The notes below the pieces were generated by a model that did no database searches, was not told where the DNA came from, and saw only the letters and a program-made list of their open reading frames with translations. Shown piece by piece: positions 57,938 to 64,000 of a stretch of DNA of 64,000 nucleotides. Every line of letters begins with the position of its first letter. Positions within the stretch are counted from its first letter, which is position 1. The stretch spans positions 310,001 through 374,000 of the forward strand of contig CAWGBF010000008.1 of the NCBI GenBank assembly GCA_963820775.1. Direction: 5' to 3'. The translations under genes were made by a program, and so were the position numbers. The DNA is from Roseiarcus sp963820775. Its GTDB lineage: Bacteria > Pseudomonadota > Alphaproteobacteria > Rhizobiales > Beijerinckiaceae.

Positions 57938-57950
57938 GCGTGTAGGTATC

Positions 57951-58590
57951 GTGCTCGATCCTCCTCGCATCTTGATCGTCGACGACAACGAGCACAATCG
58001 TGCGATCCTCGCGGCACGCCTCGGCGCCCACGGCTATGCGACGGCCGAGGCGTGCGATGGCGTAGAGGCGCTGGAAATGGTGCGGAGCGCAGCGCCCGAC
58101 CTGATCTTGCTAGACGTGTCGATGCCGAGGATGGACGGGCTCGAGGCGTGCCGGCGGCTAAGAAGCGATCCAAACGTCGGGTTCGTCCCCGTCATTCTGG
58201 TCACTGCCCGCTCCGACTCGAAGGATGTGGTCGCCGGCTTAGAAGCGGGCGCGGATGAATATCTGGCCAAGCCGATTGATCAGCGGGCGCTGGTTGCGCG
58301 TGTCCGATCGATGCTGCGGATCAAGGAACTGCACGATTGCATCAAGCAGCAGGCGGTTGAACTCGCGGAGTTGAACAACTCGCTGGAGCAGCGAGTCGCC
58401 GAGCAGGTTGACCAGATCGAGCGCGCTAGCCGCCTCAAGCGATTTCTTTCGCCGCAAGTCGTCGATCTCGTCCTGGCGTCGCCAACTCTGAAGCCGCTGG
58501 AAAGCCACCGCCGCGAAGTTACGGTCGTCTTCTGCGATTTGCGCGGCTTCACGGCATTCGCGGAGGCCGCCGAGCCCAAAGAGGTGATGA
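57951..58590 (+). pseudogene. response regulator-adenylate cyclase, cyclase domain truncated
   Basis: An intact receiver (ILIVDDNEHNRAILAARLGA, phospho-Asp in LILLDVSMPRMDG, EYLAKPIDQRALVARV) is followed by a coiled linker (ELAELNNSLEQRVAEQVDQI) and the beginning of a class III adenylate cyclase (KRFLSPQVVDLVLA, VTVVFCDLRGFTAFAEAAEP). It breaks off after KEVM, where IS481 sequence starts, so the nucleotide-binding core is gone. The GTG start at 57951 lies 13 nt after the preceding response-regulator stop. Confidence 0.78.
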
Positions 58591-58594
58591 CCGC

Positions 58595-58886
58595 ACGCCG
58601 CCCGACGTTGAGGCGATCATCGTCGAGCTTTCGCTGGACCGGCCGGCTTATGGCCAAATCCGCATCGCCAACGAGCTTCGCAAGCTCGGCCGGTTCTTCA
58701 AGATCGGCTTGCGCCGCGTCAGTTCCTGCAGCGCCAATCGCCGCCGGCGTCGTAAAGCTCCTTGAAGCGATAGAAACTGTCGCGCGAGTAGCCCATCATT
58801 TTGCAGGCCTGGCTGACATTGCCGAGTTGCCTGGCCAACTCCAGCAGCCCTACCTTGGCGCGGATGATCTTCTGTTCCTTGGTCAT
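58595..58886 (-). mobile_element. IS481-family transposase fragments with an internal inversion
   Basis: On the minus strand, 58886-58690 encodes the N-terminal helix-turn-helix part: MTKEQKIIRAKVGLLELARQ, NVSQACKMMGYSRDSFYRFK, then after one frameshift LALQELTRRKPILKNR. The next segment of the same protein, TPPDVEAIIVELSLDRPAYG with QIRIANELRK, is present at 58595-58684 on the plus strand. Flipping the latter 90 bp would restore the normal order. The catalytic DDE part is absent. A likely element end lies near 59000. Confidence 0.75.
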
Positions 58887-59117
58887 CGTCGGTGTCCTTG
58901 CGAAACGCCGAGGCAGGGCGCTGCGAACCCCGACCACTCCGCGCCCGGCCTCCGCTTCCGCCTCAGCTATGACACCAACTGTCAGATTAAGTCTTAACTA
59001 CTGCACTCCCGGAGATACGGGCCGCCGATTATTTTGCCGTCGCGCAAACAGCACCCGACCTCGGTTACAAGATCGCCCATAGTCGTCCTCCCGGCTGAAC
59101 CGTCAGTATCCTGACCT

Positions 59118-59316
59118 TCAGCCCCTCGCAACGCGGATGATCACGTCGCTATAGCTCGCCTGGTCCACGAAGCGCCTCCAGCCGGTCGAGTACATCGCGC
59201 GGCAACACAATGAGGTAGCCGCCTCTGCCGTCCGGGGGCCGTTCGGCCTCGCGCTTCTTGAGCAAGGTCTCTGCAATGACGGCCAAGGCTTCGGCTGAAA
59301 TTGAGATTGTGACCAC
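59118..59316 (-). pseudogene. small hypothetical protein, 3' frameshift
   Basis: A GTG at 59316 starts VVTISISAEALAVIAETLLK, then GGYLIVLPRDVLDRLEALRG with PGE. Two bases appear lost at about 59155, and SYSDVIIRVARG follows in the next frame. The pattern resembles a recurrent small rhizobial protein of about 66 aa with no known function. Confidence 0.5.
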
Positions 59317-59474
59317 ACCCGCGGCTGCGGTCACGAAAGGCGCTCTTCTTTGCAACAAATAGTGAACGTGATTAAGTATTTTCGCCGTTAATAGGAATGG
59401 CAGTTGTGTCACTGCGATCACAGGCGAGCCCGTCAGTCTCAAGCAACTCGCCTGACGCTCATGAGGGCGCTCAA

Positions 59475-59720
59475 ATGTTAGTTTACGAAGATAATTTTGG
59501 GTTCTGGCACATTGGCGAGTCGGACGAGCGGGCATTCTTTGACCGCGTACGGCGCCAAAGCGTATTGACAGCTTGCAAGCGTTGCGAACGCCCAGTCCGG
59601 CTCATTCCGCACAAAACCCTATGCGCTTCTTGTGTCTCCGCGCTCGAATATGGCGCGCCGGCCTCGATGAGAGAATATGGCAGTCAGGAAACGCTTCTGG
59701 ACTCTGCTCGCCCGTCGTGA
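59475..59720 (+). CDS. small zinc-ribbon-like protein
   Basis: The 81-aa frame starts MLVYEDNFGFWHIGESDERA. Two CxxC pairs (ACKRCERP and LCASCVSALE) spaced 13 residues apart suggest a zinc ribbon. There is no membrane segment. The longer frame upstream adds Ser-rich sequence of doubtful origin. Function unknown. Confidence 0.55.
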   Translation: MLVYEDNFGFWHIGESDERAFFDRVRRQSVLTACKRCERPVRLIPHKTLCASCVSALEYGAPASMREYGSQETLLDSARPS

Positions 59721-59756
59721 GGGGCGCTTCCTTCCCGAGTTCGGCAGCTTCGTGCG

Positions 59757-59887
59757 TGGCGGACATTATCGTCAAAATAAGCGAATTGCGGCGCAAGGGA
59801 GTTCCCCGCAGTGACCTCAAGATTATTGCGTCAGATCCTGATTTGGCTGCGATCACAAAGGACGTTGAAACGCTGAATGATGCCTAA
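59757..59887 (+). CDS. very small hypothetical protein, doubtful
   Basis: A GTG-initiated frame of 43 codons reads MADIIVKISELRRKGVPRSD and LKIIASDPDLAAITKDVETL. The composition looks protein-like and helical, and the codons have normal use. It could equally be the C-terminus of a decayed gene in the frame that opens at 59573. No family recognised. Confidence 0.3.
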
Positions 59888-60441
59888 TCGATGATAGGGC
59901 GGCTGGGAAAAAGAAACGATGAATCCACGCAATGATTGGCGGTTTCCGATTCCTTTCAGCCCGTCACGGTCCCGCTAGGGCCGCGTTGAGCAACGCCGCT
60001 AGTCTCGCGCCCGCGACAGCTACCTACCGGATCTTTGAGTAGAGACGCCCGCCCCGATCTCCCGCCGGGTCTCTTCAGGCTGCGGTTGATTAAGAGCGGC
60101 TGAACTCCCACAGCCCCGGAAAAAGTCCCCGCACCCGATGCGGTCAGGCGCGGGGCAATCCGGCACGTTCTGGAGGGCCCCATACAACGCGCCGATTGTG
60201 TGACAATACTCCACTCTGCATTGCTGTCAATTATTAAAATGGAGGCTAATAAACGGAGCAAAAAAGGCGGCCCGAAACCGCCTCTCTTGGGGGCACCTGT
60301 TGGCCGAGCGCCTCTGGCCGCTGCAGTCACGCATCGCCAACACCACAATTATGGTAATTGAGCTCCACTAATGATCTGGGCAATCCTCCGGTATCGTTGG
60401 TGGCAGTAGACGAGCCGCCAACTCATCGTAGGAGGTAGGAC
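59888..60441. other. intergenic stretch with a strong minus-strand terminator
   Basis: No supported protein gene in about 550 bp. It contains the hairpin at 60260-60283 and, near its right end, the strong ribosome site AGGAGGTAGG for the Rrf2 gene. The minus strand just before the hairpin could be a short transcript. Confidence 0.5.
60260..60283 (-). terminator. rho-independent terminator
   Basis: On the minus strand AGGCGG pairs with CCGCCT around a 7-nt loop and is followed by six T residues. No convincing protein gene precedes it on that strand, so it may end a small RNA. Confidence 0.65.
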
Positions 60442-60894
60442 ATGAACTTATTGTCGCGACGGAGCGTTCTTGCTATCGCCGCCGTTGTCGATGTCGCGTT
60501 GCATTCGCGCTCGGCGCCGGTTGCGGCCAAAGCTTTGGCCGCGCGTCACAAATTGCCCCCTCGTCACCTGGAGACATTGCTCCAGGGCCTGGTCCACGCC
60601 AAGATCCTCAAGGGCGTGCGCGGGCCGCGAGGCGGCTATGAACTGGCGCGCGAGCGCCGGCGCATCACCGTTGGCGAGATCGTGCGCACCGCGATGTCGC
60701 TGAGCACCGCTGATCCGGAAGATCTCGGCGCAAACTCGGTGTTGCTCGAGCGGGTGATCGATCCGGCCGTACGCAGGGCGGGCGAAACCTTTCTCGCCAA
60801 TCTCGACGCGATCACGGTCGACCAGATGTGCGAGACGGCCGAGAAGACGCATGTGCTCGACGACGAGAAGGTCAGCGGCGATTTCGCTATCTGA
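60442..60894 (+). CDS. Rrf2-family transcriptional regulator
   Basis: The 150-aa protein starts MNLLSRRSVLAIAAVVDVAL after a strong AGGAGGTAGGAC site. The winged helix reads AARHKLPPRHLETLLQGLVH and RGPRGGYELARERRRITVGE. The three-cysteine cluster of IscR/RirA-type iron-sulfur sensors is missing; only one Cys (DQMCETAEK) is present. It is therefore more likely a non-cluster Rrf2 member responding to another cue. No obvious operon partner. Confidence 0.85.
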   Translation: MNLLSRRSVLAIAAVVDVALHSRSAPVAAKALAARHKLPPRHLETLLQGLVHAKILKGVRGPRGGYELARERRRITVGEIVRTAMSLSTADPEDLGANSVLLERVIDPAVRRAGETFLANLDAITVDQMCETAEKTHVLDDEKVSGDFAI

Positions 60895-60980
60895 TGCCGG
60901 CGTCGGAAGGCGCTAGGCGGCGATGGTGCGTCAGCACGGGCGAGTGTCTCGACCAGATAACGCGGGGGTGTGCCTGAGGC

Positions 60981-61202
60981 TCAGAAGTTCAGGCCTGTTT
61001 CATCGGGCAGCATTGCAACTTCCTGGGCTGCCAGCAGGCATAACTCCGCCGGGGTTCGACACTGGCCGTCCTCGTCAAAGATGCGAATATCGTTTCGCTT
61101 GCGCCCGAGCAGCGCGAGGACTTGCTCAAAGGCGGCCCTCGCGCTTTCAGGACGGTCAACGACTTCAGTGACGCCAACCCTAGAGGTGACGGTAAACCGC
61201 AT
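60981..61202 (-). CDS. small hypothetical protein
   Basis: The 73-aa frame begins MRFTVTSRVGVTEVVDRPES and continues FEQVLALLGRKRNDIRIFDE with DGQCRTPAELCLLAAQEVAM. The layout resembles small rhizobial proteins of unknown function that pair a short beta-alpha unit with a DEDG turn. Hairpins lie upstream at 61244-61278. Confidence 0.55.
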   Translation of the reverse strand: MRFTVTSRVGVTEVVDRPESARAAFEQVLALLGRKRNDIRIFDEDGQCRTPAELCLLAAQEVAMLPDETGLNF

Positions 61203-61597
61203 ACCCCTCCGTTCCCGTCAGCCCCTCATGTTCCCACAGGAAAGCCCCCGCGCATGGGAGACTACGCGGGCGCAAACGCGCGTCTTTTAAAGGGAGGGAA
61301 CCGACGCGCATCTCGATGAAAAACTTGGCTGCCGCCATCGTTGTTCCTAGCGACAATCACCCCGCGCATTGGGGATCTGCACGGGGCGAAATAGCAGGCG
61401 TACCCGCGGTGGGATTTTCGCTGGGCGGGATAGCTGCAGATTGCTATGAAGCGGCAAGAGGATCAATTCGCCAGAATTGTGGGGGGAGCAAAACAGCCCC
61501 CGCGCAGTCTCCCATCTACGCGAGGGCGCAAGATGCGCCCCCTCTCAGGGGCAAAGTGCGCGCCTGTAAGACACTCTATCCAGCCCCAATTGTTCCG
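61203..61597. repeat. intergenic stretch with two related hairpins
   Basis: No protein gene is supported. AGCCCCCGCGC followed by a hairpin occurs at 61243-61278 and again at 61495-61535. The arms match, but the loops (ATGGGAGACT and AGTCTCCCAT) are reverse complements of each other. Confidence 0.55.
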
Positions 61598-61948
61598 CTA
61601 CTGACGCAAAAAAAGAAAGCGGCCAGAAAGCCGCCCTGTCGCTTTCCTCGATAGGCGATCCTGCGAAAAGCTGGCGACCTCAAGGGGCCACGGCTGCCGG
61701 AGCGTGCGGTCATTCGCGTGATTCGCGGCGAGCGCGACGCAGTCGGTCTCCTCCTGGGTCGCGTATCTGCCGACAATGATCGGCAGCGGGCCGCCTCGGC
61801 GCACGACCCAGGGCAAGTCGGGATCGACAATCAGCGCGACTTTCTCCACTCGGCTGTCGTGGGCGGTGAAGGGTTCGGTCGGGGCCGCCTCGAACGTCGC
61901 GAGCGCGTTGGCCTCATGGGTAGAAATACTCTTGGATAAAATCGCCAA
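61598..61948 (-). CDS. hypothetical protein
   Basis: The 116-aa frame starts MAILSKSISTHEANALATFE. The middle VEKVALIVDPDLPWVVRRGG and PLPIIVGRYATQEETDCVAL look conserved in type. The C-terminal 20 residues are encoded by a transcription terminator, so the natural stop may have been passed because of an indel. No function recognised. Confidence 0.45.
   Translation of the reverse strand: MAILSKSISTHEANALATFEAAPTEPFTAHDSRVEKVALIVDPDLPWVVRRGGPLPIIVGRYATQEETDCVALAANHANDRTLRQPWPLEVASFSQDRLSRKATGRLSGRFLFLRQ
61608..61636 (-). terminator. rho-independent terminator
   Basis: On the minus strand GCGGC pairs with GCCGC around loop TTTCTG and is followed by TTTCTTTTTTT. It lies inside the end of the hypothetical gene on the same strand, suggesting that the true coding end is slightly upstream. 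Confidence 0.75.
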
Positions 61949-62116
61949 TTGGGACTATACTGAAAGTGGTTGGAAGCGGCGTTATCCGCTGGATGTCGAC
62001 TTTTTATATTTCTGACGAAAATACTTGTGAACCGAGAATCTTGATTTCAATCTTTGTGGCTGAGAATCTTTGATTCTGCTTTGGTATACTTATCAACAAT
62101 AGATTAGGAGGCTGAA
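61949..62116 (+). promoter_or_regulatory. AT-rich upstream region of the cysteine-rich peptide gene
   Basis: The segment is much richer in A and T than the flanks. GAGAATCTTGATT at 62034-62046 is repeated as GAGAATCTTTGATT at 62062-62075, ten bases before a TATACT box at 62085-62090. An AGGAGG site at 62106-62111 serves the ATG at 62117. Confidence 0.5.
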
Positions 62117-62233
62117 ATGTTACATCAATTCACAGTTGGCAGAATTGCGGCTCTGATAGCAATCGTCGTCGCGCCAATGGCCGTGACCGTGTCACCGACC
62201 GAAGCGGGTAAGTGCACTCGAACCTGCCAATAG
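62117..62233 (+). CDS. small secreted cysteine-rich peptide; read-through extends to 62323
   Basis: A strong AGGAGG site precedes MLHQFTVGRIAALIAIVVAP, a signal peptide ending near SPTEA. The predicted mature peptide is GKCTRTCQ and stops at TAG (62231-62233). The same frame stays open past the amber codon and adds KCNGITTFGRCAGTWYRQCG with EWKCSSTTG before TAG at 62321-62323. With read-through the mature part would have six Cys in 38 positions, like a disulfide-rich toxin or antimicrobial peptide. The amber codon may be a mutation, an error or a recoded position. No family recognised. Confidence 0.55.
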   Translation: MLHQFTVGRIAALIAIVVAPMAVTVSPTEAGKCTRTCQ

Positions 62234-62528
62234 AAGTGCAATGGCATTACCACTTTTGGCCGCTGCGCCGGTACATGGTATAGACAGTGTGGCGAGTGGA
62301 AGTGCTCCAGCACGACCGGATAGCCGCACCGTCCTGACCGCGCGTTGGGCTTCGGCGGCCGCTTGGAGATAGGTTTCGGGACGATCCAGCGATCTCTGTA
62401 ACTAGTCCGAAGCGACCCGAAATCACCGCCGAAGATATCGTTATGGGGCCAGAACGCCTGCTCCGGTTATCGCCGGCATGGCCGCGCCGGGAAGGTCTGC
62501 GCCGCGCGTAGCTCGCTGGGCCCACCGA

Positions 62529-63233
62529 TCAAGGGCTGAAGCGCTGCCCGCGATCGCCTTGCGCAAGAACCAACAGCGTCTCGCAAGCCTGCGTTAGCTG
62601 ATCGAAATGCGAGATCACCCGGTCCGGTCCGAGCTCCTTGATCGGGACGTCGCTATAGCCGAAGTCGACCGCGACCACAGGGACGTTCGCCGCGCGCGCG
62701 GTCTTGATGTCGGTCCCTGAATCCCCGACCATGATGGCCCGTTCCCTCGCGCCGCCAGAAGCGGCGATGGTCTCAAGAAGGGGCCTGGCGTCCGGCTTGC
62801 CGACGCCGAACGTGTCCTGGCCGCAGATGAAGGCGAATCGCTCGGCGATTCCCAGCTTTTCGATCAGGAGTTTGGCCGACGCTTCGATCTTGTTGGTGCA
62901 GACCGCCTGCCGCCAGCCAGCGCGCGCAAAAGCCGCGAGCGCCTTGTCGACGCCTGGATAAAGCCGGCTGCGATCGACGATATGGGCGTTGTAATAGCCA
63001 AGGTAATCGGTGAACAGCGCGTCGACCTCTTCCGCGTTGAGAGTCCTGCCCGACGTGGCTAAGCCGCGCTTGATAAGCTCCCGCGCGCCCGCGCCGACCA
63101 GCGAACCGGCGCTTTCGACCTTGATCGGCGCAAGGCCCTCTCTGCCCAACAGCCAATTGAGGGTGGCCACCAAATCCTCGGCCGTGTCGGCGAGCGTGCC
63201 GTCGAGATCGTAGACGATGGTTGGCGCGAGCAT
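62529..63233 (-). CDS. gph: phosphoglycolate phosphatase
   Basis: The 234-aa HAD phosphatase removes phosphate from 2-phosphoglycolate formed by DNA repair or photorespiration-like reactions. Motif I is VYDLDGTLADTAEDL, the cap domain follows, motif II is the Thr of AVCTNK, the Lys is in FGVGKPDARPL and motif III is MVGDSGTDIKTARAA. ATG 63233 gives MLAPTIVYDLDG, and the upstream neighbour's stop lies five bases before it, so the two are translationally coupled. Confidence 0.9.
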   Translation of the reverse strand: MLAPTIVYDLDGTLADTAEDLVATLNWLLGREGLAPIKVESAGSLVGAGARELIKRGLATSGRTLNAEEVDALFTDYLGYYNAHIVDRSRLYPGVDKALAAFARAGWRQAVCTNKIEASAKLLIEKLGIAERFAFICGQDTFGVGKPDARPLLETIAASGGARERAIMVGDSGTDIKTARAANVPVVAVDFGYSDVPIKELGPDRVISHFDQLTQACETLLVLAQGDRGQRFSP

Positions 63234-63238
63234 CGCGA

Positions 63239-64000
63239 TCAGGTCCAAAAATCCGGTTCGGCCGGCTCAAGAAGACCGCCGATCCTGACCGGCGCGATGG
63301 CTTTCGTCCGGCCGTCGGGGCCGATTTCGGCGGCGATGGCGCATAGCGTCGCCGGCCCCAGCGCCGGCTCGAACCGGCCGGAAGGGATCTTGCTCGTGAA
63401 CCGGCGCAACGGCTCGTCCTTCTCCATGCCGATCACCGAATCGTAGTCGCCGGTCATGCCAACGTCGGTGATGAAGCCGGCGCCTCCGGCCAGGATGCGA
63501 TGATCGGCGCTGGGGGTGTGGGTATGCGTGCCAACGATCAGGCTCGTCTTGCCGTCGACGAAATGGCCGAACGCCCATTTCTCGCTTGACGCTTCGGCGT
63601 GGAAGTCGACGACCGAGGCGTCGCACGCCTCGCCAAGCGGGCAGGCGCCAAGCTCTCGCTTGACAGCGGCGAAAGGATCGTCGAGCGCGTCCATGAAGAT
63701 GCGGCCCATCACGTTGACGATGAGGAGCCGCGCCCCCTTCACGCTCTCGACCACCGCCGCGCCCCGTCCCGGCGTGCCTGGGGGGAAATTGGCTGGCCGG
63801 ATGAGGCGCGGCTGGCGCTCGATGAACACGAGCGCCTCGCGCTGATCGAAGGCATGATTGCCGAGCGTCACCGCGTCGACCCCTACGTCGAGGAATTCCT
63901 CGAAAATCGTTTCGGTAAGGCCGAAGCCGCCCGCCGCGTTCTCGCCGTTAACCACGACGAAATCGAGACCCCAACGGGCGCGCAAAAGGGGAACCTGCTC
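63239..64000 (-). CDS. TIGR00282-family metallophosphoesterase (YmdB-like), partial
   Basis: The gene runs off the right edge; about 250 of roughly 270 residues are present. Metal-binding blocks are VVVNGENAAGGFGLTE, AVTLGNHAFDQRE, VDFHAEASSEKWA and VGTHTHTPSADHRIL. YmdB relatives are cyclic-nucleotide or RNA-related phosphodiesterases. The cytoplasmic enzyme is upstream of gph in the same operon. Confidence 0.9.
   Translation of the reverse strand, partial: EQVPLLRARWGLDFVVVNGENAAGGFGLTETIFEEFLDVGVDAVTLGNHAFDQREALVFIERQPRLIRPANFPPGTPGRGAAVVESVKGARLLIVNVMGRIFMDALDDPFAAVKRELGACPLGEACDASVVDFHAEASSEKWAFGHFVDGKTSLIVGTHTHTPSADHRILAGGAGFITDVGMTGDYDSVIGMEKDEPLRRFTSKIPSGRFEPALGPATLCAIAAEIGPDGRTKAIAPVRIGGLLEPAEPDFWT

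Noticed and set aside
61316..61654. A 112-codon plus-strand frame
   Set aside because: It runs through two hairpins and the minus-strand terminator, and the translation becomes low-complexity.
1..64000. CRISPR array or rRNA genes
   Set aside because: No regularly spaced 25-40 bp repeats and no rRNA-like sequence were seen. The repeats found are palindromes or pairs.

Overview
The window looks like an alphaproteobacterial chromosome of the Rhizobiales type. The evidence is high GC, an F1 operon in the order atpH-A-G-D-C without the F0 genes, RIME-like intergenic palindromes, small proteins of the DUF2934, DUF1328 and DUF938 kinds, and rhizobial IS types. A Methylocystaceae/Beijerinckiaceae-like host is my inference and is not proven. 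Single-base frameshifts are very frequent and include one in atpG, an essential gene, so many of the 'broken' genes may be base-calling errors rather than true pseudogenes.

Layout. 0-1.4 kb is an IS110-family (IS1111-group) element. 1.4-22 kb is mostly core genome: a haloacid dehalogenase, a GlcG/HbpS-like protein, LepA, KatG divergent from OxyR, the F1-ATPase operon, a YjbR-like protein, a threonine dehydratase with an in-frame stop, tRNA-Gln, a truncated IS5 element, several small conserved proteins, a lipase-like hydrolase and CTP synthase. 22-28.3 kb is a graveyard of IS fragments (IS4, IS1595, IS256) and gene stumps (an MFS transporter, an SDR, dusA), followed by a plasmid-like P-loop ATPase with GGGTCA repeats upstream.

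29.6-34.7 kb holds a very large autotransporter with an Asp-box (BNR) passenger, next to an intact IS1182. 36.9-47.7 kb is an accessory cluster with a redox flavour: a DUF302 protein and an ECF sigma factor, LysR regulators, an unusual hydroxybutyrate dehydrogenase/peroxiredoxin fusion, a type II NADH dehydrogenase, a cupin, an MFS exporter, a small tyrosine recombinase and an isochorismatase-like hydrolase. About 70-bp direct repeats at 29.27 and 46.73 kb bracket most of this, and the recombinase lies beside the right copy, so it may be a genomic island.

48.7-55.8 kb is a minus-strand catabolic locus: a complete branched-chain-type ABC importer (livK-H-M-G-F) followed by two enolase-superfamily enzymes, presumably for uptake and processing of an organic acid. 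56-59 kb carries remnants of a signalling locus (substrate-binding protein, histidine kinase, response regulators, adenylate cyclase) damaged by deletions and by an IS481 fragment with an internal inversion. 59-62.5 kb holds small genes, hairpins, an Rrf2 regulator without the iron-sulfur cysteines, and a tiny secreted cysteine-rich peptide gene interrupted by an amber codon. The window ends in core genes (a TIGR00282-type phosphoesterase and phosphoglycolate phosphatase).
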